Part shown: positions 26,958 through 35,751 of the stretch, in pieces
How the letters are laid out: each line of letters starts with the position of its first letter
How positions within the stretch are numbered: the stretch's first letter is position 1
Source: Bosea sp. BIWAKO-01
GTDB lineage: Bacteria > Pseudomonadota > Alphaproteobacteria > Rhizobiales > Beijerinckiaceae
Length of the DNA: 64,000 nt
Direction: 5' to 3'
Assembly: GCF_001748145.1 (NCBI RefSeq)
Contig: NZ_BCQA01000001.1
Coordinates: 4,738,501 to 4,802,500 of the forward strand
Notes under the pieces: generated by a model
Told to the model about the DNA's origin: nothing
Databases searched by the model: none
Seen by the model: only the letters and a program-made list of their open reading frames with translations
Translations under genes and position numbers: made by a program

Positions 26958-27884
26958 ATGGAACCGCTCGCCGATGTGATCGCCTTGCTTCGCCCTCGCG
27001 CGGCGGGGACGAAGATGATTCAGGGGGCTGGACGCTGGGGCGTGCGATATTCGCGCATGGACTATGCCGGTTTCGGCCTAGTGGTAGCCGGGGGCTGTTG
27101 GCTCGCCGTCGACGGTGATGAACCCCGTCGGCTGGCCCGAGGCGACTTCGTCCTGATGCCGGCGGTCCCAGGGTTCACGATCGCCAGCGACATGGAGGTC
27201 GAGCCCCTTCCGTTTGATGCTGACGAAGCGGTTGCCCGGGGAGCCGGCGACGTCCGGCACGGCGACGCGGAGCGCGAGGCTGAGTTCAAGCAGCTTGGCG
27301 GCTACTTTCAGCTGGAACCCGGCAATCGCGGCCTGTTCGCCGGCCTGTTGCCGGGCCTCGTCCATATCCAGGCGACCGATCCGGCGGCGGAGCGCCTCGC
27401 CAGGATGATCGACCTGATCACCGAGGAAGCGCTCGCCAACCGGCCGGGACGCGACCTCGTGGTCGACAGGCTGATCGAGGTCCTGCTCGTGGAGGCGCTC
27501 CGCTTCCACGCAGAGCGCGCAGGCGCAGCGGCGCGGCCAGGGCTTCTGTCGGGGCTCGCCGATCCGCTTCTCGCCCGCGCCCTGCGACAGCTTCATGGCG
27601 ATGTGGCGCGCGGATGGTCGGTGGATGCGCTGGCCCGGCAGGCGGGCCTGTCCCGCTCGGCTTTCAGCGAGCGCTTCAATCGGAAGGTTGGGGTGCCGCC
27701 GATGCAATATCTGATCGAGTGGCGCATCGCTTTGGCCAAGGCGATGCTCCAGCGCGACGCGCCGCCGCCGCTGGAGGCAGTTGCGGCAGCGGTGGGCTAT
27801 CAATCGGCGAGTGCCTTCAGCACCGCCTTTCGCCGCGAGGTCGGCAGCTCACCCAGCCACTTCACGCGGGCCGCAGCTGCTTGA
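26958..27884 (+). CDS. AraC-family transcriptional regulator (cupin type)
   Basis: 308 aa. The N-terminal half is a cupin-like sensor (GGCWLAVDGDEPRRLARGDFVLMP), as in the AraC_N/CuxR-type group. The C-terminal half has both AraC helix-turn-helix units (SVDALARQAGLSRSAFSERFNR and LEAVAAAVGYQSASAFSTAFRR). It is divergent from an SDR gene, the usual arrangement for this group, which often control a neighbouring oxidoreductase. The start at 26958 leaves a 104-bp promoter region. The effector is unknown. Confidence 0.88.
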   Translation: MEPLADVIALLRPRAAGTKMIQGAGRWGVRYSRMDYAGFGLVVAGGCWLAVDGDEPRRLARGDFVLMPAVPGFTIASDMEVEPLPFDADEAVARGAGDVRHGDAEREAEFKQLGGYFQLEPGNRGLFAGLLPGLVHIQATDPAAERLARMIDLITEEALANRPGRDLVVDRLIEVLLVEALRFHAERAGAAARPGLLSGLADPLLARALRQLHGDVARGWSVDALARQAGLSRSAFSERFNRKVGVPPMQYLIEWRIALAKAMLQRDAPPPLEAVAAAVGYQSASAFSTAFRREVGSSPSHFTRAAAA

Positions 27885-28015
27885 GTGCGGCCTGGCGATG
27901 GTGACGCCGACCGTGCGTATTGTGCCGTGGTCGGTGTCAGTGGGCGTTCTGGCGCAGCGGCCGATTTGGCACGCCGCAGGGATCGAAGCTCTTGCTTCTC
28001 AGGTGAGGGATCGGC

Positions 28016-28190
28016 TCAAGCCTTGAGCGTCGTCGTCTCCTGGCTGGTCCGGCCGAACAGGTCCCGCGCCCTGACGCGGTAATGCTCCTCTGATTGGGGC
28101 GCATGCAGGTGAACGCTCGACAGCAACCCGACCGGGTTGACGACCTGCCACGGCCGGTTCTCCGTCGCGCTCCAGAGCCGAAGCCGAACC
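28016..28190 (-). pseudogene. C-terminal gene relic of unknown family
   Basis: A minus-strand reading frame ends at a TGA at 28016-28018 and reads as a protein C-terminus (RLWSATENRPWQVVNPVG, then EEHYRVRARDLFGRTSQE). There is no start and the frame does not continue upstream beyond about 28190. The family was not recognised. It lies between the AraC gene and the methyltransferase relic, in a stretch that looks like decayed chromosome next to the transposon. Confidence 0.35.
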
Positions 28191-28210
28191 CGTCGATATT
28201 CTTCTTCATG

Positions 28211-28560
28211 CCAGGGTCGACACGGAGTGCGGCACGCTCGATATGCGTGGGACGCCGTTCCAGCGTCGCGTCTGGGAGACGCTGAACGCGATCTCGGTCG
28301 GCCGGACGGTGACCCATCGCGAGTTGTCCCAGGTGATCAGCCCGCTCGCCAATCTCGCGGGCGGTCGCTAACGCCTGCGCCGCCAATCCGATCGCGCTGG
28401 CCATTCCCTGTCACCGCGTCGTTCGGAGCAACGGCGATCTGGCAGGTTATCGCGGGGGGCTCGAGCGCAAGGCGCAGGAGGCGCCGAAGCCTAGGCATTT
28501 CCGGGCGACCATCCGCTATCTCCGGAAATCGAAAGCCCGGCCGAAGCCGGGCTTTCTCAC
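28211..28560 (+). pseudogene. Methylated-DNA--cysteine methyltransferase (Ada/Ogt) relic
   Basis: The first frame reads CGTLDMRGTPFQRRVWETL and VGRTVTHRELSQ, then hits a stop at 28371. A shifted frame continues with ANPIALAIPCHRVVRSNG and LAGYRGGLERK. These are the flanks and the PCHRV active-site motif of O6-methylguanine-DNA methyltransferases of Ada type. The central part (around 28360) is frameshifted, the N-terminal domain is absent, and the C-terminus runs into unrelated sequence. It would have repaired alkylated bases, but the fragment cannot make a working enzyme. Confidence 0.75.
28532..28555. terminator. Perfect hairpin with A and T tails, possible bidirectional terminator
   Basis: AAAGCCCGGC, a CGAA loop, then GCCGGGCTTT. 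The 10-bp stem carries AAA before and TTT after, as in bidirectional terminators. It lies at the end of the methyltransferase relic. Confidence 0.55.
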
Positions 28561-28607
28561 ACTTGATCGCCTGTGCCGGAGAGCCCAACCACTGGGGTGC
28601 CGTGGAC

Positions 28608-28796
28608 TTCCGGGTACTTTGAAGCGCACTTTCGGTTGAATCTGACCAAACTTCCGGAGCGTCTACACTTCGGGAGTGTGGAGAGAGGCATAGTGCTTCC
28701 GCAATTGAGAGCATAAGCCTTTGAAATCGTTCAATCGTGGCGTGCGGATTCCGTGGGCTAAGTTCCGCAGTTTGAGGGATAGTACTTCCGCAGAAT
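28608..28796. other. Periodic TTCCG-containing sites, candidate Tn7-like end (TnsB sites)
   Basis: Variants of ACTTCCGCA recur, with TTCCG (or TTCGG) at 28608, 28631, 28652, 28697, 28763 and 28786. The spacings (23, 21, 45, 66 and 23 bp) are close to multiples of 22. Three copies read TTCCGCA, two of them followed by a TTGAG-like tail. Arrays of about 22-bp sites are what TnsB binds at Tn7-type ends. It lies just beyond the tniQ terminator, where the end distal to tnsA is expected. No matching inverted array was proved on the other side. Confidence 0.4.
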
Positions 28797-28820
28797 CACG
28801 CGCAACGACTGCTCCAAAGC

Positions 28821-28849
28821 AAAAAAAAGCCCGGCCTAGGGGGCCGGGG
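28821..28849 (-). terminator. Terminator of the tns operon
   Basis: On the minus strand a CCCGGCC/GGCCGGG stem is followed by eight T residues, 28 bp after the tniQ stop. It closes the tnsA-tnsB-tnsC-tniQ transcript. Confidence 0.8.
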
Positions 28850-28876
28850 TCGGTTTTGGCGACTGGGGAAGCGGAT

Positions 28877-30712
28877 CTAAAGATCCGGTGGGATAGCGGA
28901 TCGCAGATAGAGCGAAGCTAGCACCTGCTCCTGTCTCAAAGCCGGTTCGACGCCTCGCAATGCCAATTCCCGTTTCAATATGGGCATGTGTTTTCCGCGG
29001 CTGCGAGCGAGCTCATGGAGCGAAGCGTATTTCGCCATAAACATATCAAGTGATTTGCGGGAAATGGCTTCATAAGGGCATCGATTAATCGGACTGATTG
29101 CGCGCTTGGTTGGAAGAAGCTGATTTTTTACCAGGGCACGGACAACCCTGTCGGCAGCGCCGAGCAGATGAGCGGCCTTCAGAATTGTAAGATCGTCCTC
29201 GTGATCACCGCGCGTGAGTCTCTTAATTTCATCCACGTCGACCAAAATGGCTTGATAACCCGTCTCGCAAGTCGACTGCCCGACCCATCGGAGCTGGTGA
29301 TCCAGAATTAGTTTTACAATCTCCATTGCCGAACAGCAGGCACGCTTTGCGGCAGCTGCGATGGACATCTGAGGCCCCTCGGGCTCTGTGACCCGCACGG
29401 CATTAGTGAAAAGCCGTCTCATGAGCTCATCAAGCTCGCGACGGTCGTAAGCCTGATCGCCGAGCTCGAGCAGATTATGGTCTTTCACCCGCTTGATAAA
29501 CTGGTGCTCCGCCAGCAGCTTGGTGTGTACGCGCCCTGCGTTCAGATAGGTCTCGGCTTGCTTCAGCGTGATCACGTTCTGAAGCAGATCGAGGATCGGC
29601 GCGGACGCAGCAACGGGGAACGTCACCACGTCAGCGCTGAGATAAGCACTGTCAGGCGGCAGGACGCCTGCGGCGCGCAGCACGCGCCTGAGGCGCTTAT
29701 GGTGGATCCCGCTCGCTCGAGAGGCGGTGTAAACCGAATGCCGACGACGCTCAGGCACGATCTGCCTTTCGAAAATCCTATCGTCCGGACTGACGGGGGC
29801 CCTGTCCGCGACGAAGTCGATAACTAGGTCGCGAACCGGGTCGTAGTTCGGATCGGACTTCATGGAATAGAGCCATTTGAAGAATTGCCCGAACCAAGCC
29901 TGCGGGCCGGCCGAACCATTCTTCGCGTAATCGCCCGTCGTCCCGAGCGCTTGAAGGAACTTTCGAACGTCGCCTTTGCCGTGACTGGCGATGGCATATC
30001 CGCGATCGCCTGCGCGTCGCCAATCACGTTCGCTCAGGTCACGTATGGGCGCATCGCGACCATTGAGGTCGACTGCGCCGATGACCTCGCACGTCCTCCA
30101 GGCAACATAGCAGGGCAACATATCGAGCCACTCGGGGCCTGCGTCACCGCTTAGGCGGGCCGCGAGATATCGCTCCAACTGTGTCGGATCGGACTGACTT
30201 GTCTGAAGAGCGAGTGCCGGAATGCCGGCGATCTGTGGTGCGGTCCTGCGTGCAAAGTCGTGAGTAGGCAACGGATCGCTCCCATCGCCTAGCTCCACGA
30301 GTTCGACACAGTGCTTCAGGCAGACGCGATAGTGTTGGAAAAGCCAGTCGCTGCGGCCGCTCGCCAGCCATGGATCGGTGCCCCCGGCCATGTCCTCTGC
30401 CAGGCATTGAGGGCAGGCCATAACCCGTGCCCGGCGTAGAGACGACCGCGCGAACGTCTGACCGCGATAGAGGTAGTGGTCCTCTTTGCGGACAATAGCA
30501 TTGTCGAAGAGCCGATTGAGGGATGCGCCGGAGAGCTTTGCGAGCCGCGTCAGCGCAGTCGCATCGCCGTCTATGACGGCCTGAAGCTCGAACCCCATGT
30601 CTAGTGCGAACACGTTTTGGCTCTGGGCGCGATGAAGGAGCGCCAGTCGCGACAGGAAGCTCGCGGGAGACTCTCCGACCCGTAGCGGGAGAGAAGGGTA
30701 GAGACCGCTCAT
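28877..30712 (-). CDS. tniQ: TniQ/TnsD-family target-selection protein
   Basis: 611 aa. The N-terminal TniQ domain starts at LPLRVGESPASFLSRLA. A zinc-finger pair follows (CPQC near residue 101, CLKHC near residue 133). The long C-terminal part of about 400 aa contains helix-turn-helix-like stretches (MSIAAAAKRACCSAMEIVKLIL). The length is nearer TnsD than the short TniQ of Tn5053 or CRISPR-associated transposons, so it probably recognises a fixed attachment site by itself. It overlaps tnsC by 4 bp. No cas gene is nearby. The attachment site is unknown. Confidence 0.85.
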   Translation of the reverse strand: MSGLYPSLPLRVGESPASFLSRLALLHRAQSQNVFALDMGFELQAVIDGDATALTRLAKLSGASLNRLFDNAIVRKEDHYLYRGQTFARSSLRRARVMACPQCLAEDMAGGTDPWLASGRSDWLFQHYRVCLKHCVELVELGDGSDPLPTHDFARRTAPQIAGIPALALQTSQSDPTQLERYLAARLSGDAGPEWLDMLPCYVAWRTCEVIGAVDLNGRDAPIRDLSERDWRRAGDRGYAIASHGKGDVRKFLQALGTTGDYAKNGSAGPQAWFGQFFKWLYSMKSDPNYDPVRDLVIDFVADRAPVSPDDRIFERQIVPERRRHSVYTASRASGIHHKRLRRVLRAAGVLPPDSAYLSADVVTFPVAASAPILDLLQNVITLKQAETYLNAGRVHTKLLAEHQFIKRVKDHNLLELGDQAYDRRELDELMRRLFTNAVRVTEPEGPQMSIAAAAKRACCSAMEIVKLILDHQLRWVGQSTCETGYQAILVDVDEIKRLTRGDHEDDLTILKAAHLLGAADRVVRALVKNQLLPTKRAISPINRCPYEAISRKSLDMFMAKYASLHELARSRGKHMPILKRELALRGVEPALRQEQVLASLYLRSAIPPDL

Positions 30713-31773
30713 GGGCGGCCTCCCTTCTTGCGAGTGCGGCTTCCGCGACGGGGCGGGTCAATCGGCAGGATGGGCTCGATTGGCGGTTCATTCGTCAAGA
30801 CCAGAGAGCAATCCAGTTCGGCCCAATTGGGCGCAACAAATGGGTTCATCAGAGCACCGCAGCCCGTTCGATCGGTAAACGCTGTGGCGAAGTGCTCGAT
30901 CGACAGCGGCTTTTCCTCCAGCATCGCCAGCTCGATGGCTTCGTGGATCAACTCGATCGCGATCCCGAAGCGACGCAGGGCGGCATGTACCAGGCGAGGG
31001 GCGATCTCTAATGCGGCTTCTTCGCCGATGGAGAGGCCAACAACCGAGGCGAGGCCGCTGACAATGCCGCCGACCATTTCGTTGTCGTCGGGCATCGCTA
31101 GAAGCGGAACAGAGACAAACTGCCCTCGACGACGAATCTCGTCGATTTTGCGCATCTCCGGAATCAGGCTGGGCAGGCCAGAAATGATCAGGCCAACCGG
31201 CCAGGACGAGACCATCAGCGTTTTGAAGGTCTTCCGGATGTTGTCCATTTGAACCACGTTGGCGTTGTCCGTCAGATTGTGGGTCTCATCGAAGAAGATG
31301 ATGAGCACGCCGGCGACGGGCAGGAGTTCTTGAATGCGCCCCCAGATGATGTGATCGGCCAACTCGCGGGCGAGGGGGTATCCCAGCGCCCGGAGCACCT
31401 CCCGTCCCAGCGTTTTGAGCGTGCATGGCGCCGGCACAATTACCCGTAGGAGGGGAGAGCGTTGCTCTCCCCGGGGCTGAAGTATGGGGTGGGTTTGGAA
31501 AAGCCGCTCAAGAGACGCGGTTTTGCCGGTGCCCGCTTCGCCACTGACGAAGAGGCAACGGCCCTCGTGGCGCCCTTCGGTGTCCGGGGCGCCGCTATAC
31601 TGGCGCATGGTCAGGACGGATCGCACGACTGAGTCGAACTTGCGGCTGAGCTCAGGGCCCCAGTCCGTTTCAATGTGCTTGTTCTTCAGCTTCTCTCGGC
31701 CCGCCAGAACGGTTTGTTCCAGCTCAGAGAGGGATGCGCGGTACTTTTCGATAAGATCAAAGTTATGGGTCAT
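30709..31773 (-). CDS. tnsC: TnsC/TniB-family AAA ATPase
   Basis: 354 aa regulator that would assemble on target DNA and license the transposase. Walker A is GEAGTGKTASLERLF near residue 77, and Walker B with the catalytic glutamate is LIIFFDETHNL. An arginine/lysine-rich tail (RRGSRTRKKGGRP) ends the protein. It starts 7 bp after tnsB and ends in a 4-bp overlap with tniQ, so the module is translationally coupled. Length and motifs match TniB/TnsC of Tn7-like elements; MuB is a more distant relative. Confidence 0.88.
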   Translation of the reverse strand: MTHNFDLIEKYRASLSELEQTVLAGREKLKNKHIETDWGPELSRKFDSVVRSVLTMRQYSGAPDTEGRHEGRCLFVSGEAGTGKTASLERLFQTHPILQPRGEQRSPLLRVIVPAPCTLKTLGREVLRALGYPLARELADHIIWGRIQELLPVAGVLIIFFDETHNLTDNANVVQMDNIRKTFKTLMVSSWPVGLIISGLPSLIPEMRKIDEIRRRGQFVSVPLLAMPDDNEMVGGIVSGLASVVGLSIGEEAALEIAPRLVHAALRRFGIAIELIHEAIELAMLEEKPLSIEHFATAFTDRTGCGALMNPFVAPNWAELDCSLVLTNEPPIEPILPIDPPRRGSRTRKKGGRP

Positions 31774-31780
31774 GGAAATA

Positions 31781-33931
31781 TCAATCCGTAATCTTAAATG
31801 AGCGGCGCTTTGACTTGGGGGCAGTCGTTGAGGGTGAAGTGCTATCGCCGGTGCCGGTTGGGATTAACCCCTCGAGCAAATTGCCGGTGAGCGACGTCGC
31901 ACCTTGAGGCAGCTGCGCCGGTCGGTCGAAGCCGAAGCCGAGCTCGTTCTCCGTGTAGTCCAGCTCCTCGGTGCTGGGTCGAGTGGAGAAGATGCTCACG
32001 CGGGCAGCGCTGGCTTTGCCGAGCTCCCAAGCGTCCTTGACAGCCTTGGCAACGATTTCATCGGCAAGGACAGCTTGGGCCTTGAAACGACGCTTCAGAT
32101 CCGCCTCGGCGGCGAGCCAGACCGTCATCGGCACGTCGTCAAAGCCCGGCCGGATATTCGGCACCGAGAGCCAACCGCCGTCGTCCAACCTCACGGAGAC
32201 ATGGCCGAGATCCATGTGATTGAGACGGACTTCGAGGGTGACGTCGCCGTTGCGGCGGCGAAACTCCTGCAGCTCCCGGTTGTTGTAGTGAAGGCTGAGC
32301 ATCCGAACGCCCTTGGGCGTTAGGGACCGGTCAGCCTTCACACCGAATACTGCGCGTCGGCGGTGGCGGTCGGGTGAGGGGATAATCCCGTAGGCTTTGA
32401 CCAGCCGCTTCCAGCAGTTAGCGGGGGTTTCGCCCTTCAGACCGCCGTGTGGCGTATTGTGGTAGATGTCGAGCACCCATCGGGTGATGACGTCGCAAAG
32501 CTCCGGGAGGGTCAGGCTGACCCGAGCAACGGGGTCGTAATCGCCCTTTGCAGCGATCGATTCAAAGGTCCGACCAGTGAACGGGCAAAGCGCTTGCATG
32601 CCCGCGGTTCTGAAGAACCGCTCGATACGACCTCGAAGGGACGGAAGCCCAGCAGGAGGAGCCTCTGCGTCGGCCTCGAGATCGATGATGGCTCGGCGAA
32701 ACCGCAACGACAGAAATGCCGCACCTTGATCGGTCACGATCCGTTCTGGAGAGCCATAATAGTCGTCACGGCTAAGGGCTCCCGCAGCCAAGGCGTAGGG
32801 AGCCTTGGGCGTAACCACCATCTCGAGCGCGTCCATCGCGAGATCGCTAGTGGGGGTGAGGGCGATCTTGAATCCAACACAGACCGAGGTCGCGCTATCC
32901 AAGGCCGCACACAACCAAGGCCGAGCCGTTGCAATTTCGGACTTCAGCTTATCTGACAGCTTATCCAGGATGCCGAGATCCGCGCAGAGCGCCTGGAGAT
33001 TGATCCGCCACTCGTCGATCTCAACACGCTGCAGCGGCCGCTCGACATCCACGCCGTTTCGCACCATCGCAAAGCGTCGTTTCGCGGCGTCAAGGCCGAA
33101 GCGGCAGGCATGCGTATCGAACTCAGGAAATGAGTTGATCTCGGCCACCAGTCGCTCATAGCTCGGAACCCGAAGGGGCTTTTCACCCGCAGCGAGACGC
33201 CTCGGGTTTTCCTCATCGACGATATGAGCCTTCATCAAGCGGTAGACGTCTCGCTTGGTCGGCCGAGACTCGGACATGAACGCCAGCGCGAAGCGGTGCA
33301 TGATCTGCCGTTCAGCAAGACCAAGCCGCTCGGTTACGCGGTTGCCAGATCTGAAATGGCGCTTCCGGAGGGCGATGGCTCGTTCTCCGCCCTCCAGGAA
33401 CCACTTGCGCCATTTGCGGTAGGTGCGCGCGCTTGGGGGTTTGCGGCACCCCGGCTCGCGATCGCCAGCTTTTGGCCTAACTATTTCACCGTCTGCATTG
33501 CGTTTTGCAGTGCGGCGCAGCTCGTCAGCATAGTCTTGCTGCGCAACGATCGGGCCCCATCTCTTGTATGAAGCGTCCGAAAGAGTGGCGTTCCCTGCCT
33601 GGATCTGCTTCTCCATCCCACCACAGAACCTGGTTCGCCAAAGCACCTCTTCCTGCTGCCCCTCGGGTAGCCAGTTGATCAGCCCGTCCACCGAACCCGA
33701 GGTCGCGGACGCTTTGCTTCCAGCAAATGCATTGCGCTCGAAACGGAAGTCGGACTTGGTCGAGGCCAGCAGTAGATCCCTGTCAGTGAACGTCTCCGCC
33801 ACGTCGGGATCCTCGACACGCTCAAGCACGTACCCATTCGCCAGGCGGTTGCGGCGCTTGTAAGCAATATTGTTGATGACCAGGCGGTCTTGATGCGACA
33901 GGCTGAAGCGCGGGGTGAAATCGGTGCTCAT
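31781..33931 (-). CDS. tnsB: TnsB/TniA-type DDE transposase (Mu-like C-terminal domain)
   Basis: 716 aa transposase for 3' strand cleavage and joining. N-terminal DNA-binding helices precede an RNase H-fold catalytic core. The acidic triad is visible as VEIDEWR (first Asp), IVTDQGAAFL (second Asp) and RGRIERFF (Glu). A Mu-type C-terminal beta-barrel (GVRMLSLHYNNRELQEF) follows, then a tail likely to contact TnsC. The ATG overlaps the tnsA stop as ATGA. It binds transposon ends, so the periodic sites at 28608-28796 are its likely substrate. Confidence 0.9.
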   Translation of the reverse strand: MSTDFTPRFSLSHQDRLVINNIAYKRRNRLANGYVLERVEDPDVAETFTDRDLLLASTKSDFRFERNAFAGSKASATSGSVDGLINWLPEGQQEEVLWRTRFCGGMEKQIQAGNATLSDASYKRWGPIVAQQDYADELRRTAKRNADGEIVRPKAGDREPGCRKPPSARTYRKWRKWFLEGGERAIALRKRHFRSGNRVTERLGLAERQIMHRFALAFMSESRPTKRDVYRLMKAHIVDEENPRRLAAGEKPLRVPSYERLVAEINSFPEFDTHACRFGLDAAKRRFAMVRNGVDVERPLQRVEIDEWRINLQALCADLGILDKLSDKLKSEIATARPWLCAALDSATSVCVGFKIALTPTSDLAMDALEMVVTPKAPYALAAGALSRDDYYGSPERIVTDQGAAFLSLRFRRAIIDLEADAEAPPAGLPSLRGRIERFFRTAGMQALCPFTGRTFESIAAKGDYDPVARVSLTLPELCDVITRWVLDIYHNTPHGGLKGETPANCWKRLVKAYGIIPSPDRHRRRAVFGVKADRSLTPKGVRMLSLHYNNRELQEFRRRNGDVTLEVRLNHMDLGHVSVRLDDGGWLSVPNIRPGFDDVPMTVWLAAEADLKRRFKAQAVLADEIVAKAVKDAWELGKASAARVSIFSTRPSTEELDYTENELGFGFDRPAQLPQGATSLTGNLLEGLIPTGTGDSTSPSTTAPKSKRRSFKITD

Positions 33932-34701
33932 CACGCGACCTCCTCGTTGGTGTGGGAGGTGGCAGCCAGTTCGATCATGGCGTCGTAGCTGATGCGGGTA
34001 TTGTCGACGACGCTAACGGCGCCAGAGCCAACAAGGCGGATAATCGCCTGGAATGCGTGGCCCTCCAGCCCGCTTGCCTCCACGATCTGCGCGATTGAGG
34101 CCCGCCGATGTTCAGCCAGCAGGCTTTTGATGAGTTGATCGTGCTCCGTGTTTGAGGTCCGACGCATGTGTTTGAGCAGCACCGCGTTATGGACGTCGTC
34201 GAGCGGCAAATTCTCGTCGGTAACGAGTTTGACGCCGTCGGCAAAGCTCCGCGGCACGTGTCGAGCGATGAGACCGAGCGTTTCGAGAAACCGGGTACGT
34301 TTCACAACGGCCATCGGCTTGACTGCGATAGCGATTTTCTTCCCGGATCGCAGCGTTGCGAGAAAATCGAACGTATGCCGTCGCGGCGTCCCCTCGGCGT
34401 CGAGCCAGGTCACTGCTGGAGGCTGTTCGCGAAGATCGATGACCTCGCGGTCGGAGGCCATGATGAGCGCTGCATCTCGCTCTTTGCCAGATTCACACAT
34501 GACCTCGCGATCATGGATGACGACGCTGGGTCGGCAGGCGCCGCGGCTTTTGGTATGAACATTTCGAGTAGATCGGTGATCTTCAGGCAGATAGATCATC
34601 GGCGCTGGAGAGCAGGGTAGATTTTCAAAAGTATGCACGTTGGGGATCTCTGCAGTAGGCACACTACCGCGATCCCAATCTCTCGTGAAAACTGCTTGCA
34701 T
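33931..34701 (-). CDS. tnsA: TnsA-like endonuclease
   Basis: About 256 aa. It would cut the 5' strands at the transposon ends, giving cut-and-paste rather than copy-in transposition. Nuclease-fold residues line up as Glu in CESGKERDA, Asp in HTFDFLA and Lys in IAVKP. A C-terminal helical domain of TnsA type follows. The start is uncertain: ATG at 34701 or GTG at 34725, neither with a strong ribosome binding site. Presence of an apparently intact TnsA separates this element from the Tn5053/Tn402 group, which lacks it. Confidence 0.82.
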   Translation of the reverse strand: MQAVFTRDWDRGSVPTAEIPNVHTFENLPCSPAPMIYLPEDHRSTRNVHTKSRGACRPSVVIHDREVMCESGKERDAALIMASDREVIDLREQPPAVTWLDAEGTPRRHTFDFLATLRSGKKIAIAVKPMAVVKRTRFLETLGLIARHVPRSFADGVKLVTDENLPLDDVHNAVLLKHMRRTSNTEHDQLIKSLLAEHRRASIAQIVEASGLEGHAFQAIIRLVGSGAVSVVDNTRISYDAMIELAATSHTNEEVA

Positions 34702-34730
34702 CTTTATGCGCGCGCAGGTATACACAAGAG

Positions 34731-34847
34731 ACTGAGTTCGGCAGCAGCCGGGGTTGGTTTAGATCCGCTCCGAGGTTTCTGACGCCCGTAGGAGTGGGTC
34801 GCTTCAATGGGACATCCTGATTGGCGTCAGGGTGTCCCTGTTGTTTT
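34731..34847 (+). ncRNA. Candidate small RNA, copy 1, divergent from tnsA
   Basis: TTGCAT at 34696, a 17-bp spacer and TATACA at 34719 form a good sigma-70 promoter. About 80 bp later a 12-bp hairpin (34809-34838, loop TTGGCG) is followed by TGTTGTTTT. No convincing reading frame lies between. The promoter region, hairpin, loop and downstream ATCTTCGTCTC are shared with the unit at 35618-35751, so the two are divergent copies of one element. Confidence 0.45.
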
Positions 34848-34867
34848 GGTCGTTACGATCTTCGTCT

Positions 34868-35101
34868 CTACATTTTGGGTTCCTGATCAGGTTCGGCTCG
34901 GTCTCGCTCGATCAGTGGGAAGGCGATTATCTGGCCTGACAGCACAGGCCTGAACCGCGCTTCGGCTTCTGCCTCGGCTTCGGCCAGAACGATCTGTGCG
35001 GCGGCCACGGATGCTGCGTGAATGGCACGCAGCACGACTTCTTCGCCAAACTCCACTCGGATCTGGCCGAGTCGGACTACGAGTGCAGCCAACTTCTCCA
35101 T
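34868..35101 (-). CDS. Small hypothetical protein beside the tns operon
   Basis: 77 aa, mostly one long helix (MEKLAALVVRLGQIRVEFGE, then an AEAEAEAEA run) and an acidic tail ending EPDQEPKM. GGGAGT lies 6 bp before the ATG at 35101. It is convergent with the candidate small RNA to its left and lies between the two small RNA copies. No family was recognised. It could be transposon cargo or a small regulator. Confidence 0.5.
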   Translation of the reverse strand: MEKLAALVVRLGQIRVEFGEEVVLRAIHAASVAAAQIVLAEAEAEAEARFRPVLSGQIIAFPLIERDRAEPDQEPKM

Positions 35102-35617
35102 TCCGTACTCCCAAGATAAAAAGGGGCTTGGCCTAGGTCGATTGGGCACGAGACAGCCAGGGATCGACCGGACGACGTGATTTCGATCATTTACTCTGTC
35201 GCGAATTCTCCTTCGGTTTGTCCTGCTCCTCAGTGGCAACACGAGGTCGAACCAGTGTTGTGTGGAGCGCCCAGCAATATCGATGTAGTCGACGTGCTGC
35301 TGTTCCCATACGTTAACCGTTTCAGGCCGGGCTAATGAGCAGAGTTGAGCCTTCTTCTCGAGGCTGCTCTCGAAGAACATAATGTGGCTGCCCCACAGCA
35401 GACGTGGGAGCCCAGTGTGGAAGTTTTGGGTACGCCGTTCCTGTTCGTGATTGAGATGGCTCGATCATAGAGGGAGGGAGCCGGGCCCATATGCGCCGCG
35501 CAATAGCTCCGAGTTATGTTTTGGCTCATTGGTCAACGTCGCCGATCTGGGCCCGAACCGACGGCCACAACCAAGAGACTCTCTTGCGCGAACGCTGATG
35601 CGCGCTTACAAGAGTCG

Positions 35618-35751
35618 CCTAGTCGAGTTACGGTTTCGGCCGTTGCAAGGCCGATCGAATGTCCGTGGGTTCCTAGGCCGCGCTGGACATGCCGATCGAG
35701 TGGATAGTTAAAGGGACATCATGCTTGGCGGCGTGATGTCCTTTTTGCTTT
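35618..35751 (+). ncRNA. Candidate small RNA, copy 2
   Basis: TTGCGC at 35584, a 16-bp spacer and TTACAA at 35606 give a possible promoter. An 11-bp hairpin at 35714-35741, with the same TTGGCG loop as copy 1, is followed by a T-rich tail. An internal TCGGCC/GGCCGA hairpin is also present. The shared parts with copy 1 are the ATGCGCGC spacer segment, ACAAGAG, the terminator hairpin and ATCTTCGTCTC after it. The middle has diverged. Confidence 0.42.

Noticed and set aside
28560..28620. Possible tRNA at the transposon edge as attachment site
   Set aside because: No cloverleaf or T-loop consensus could be drawn; the resemblance is limited to a few bases.
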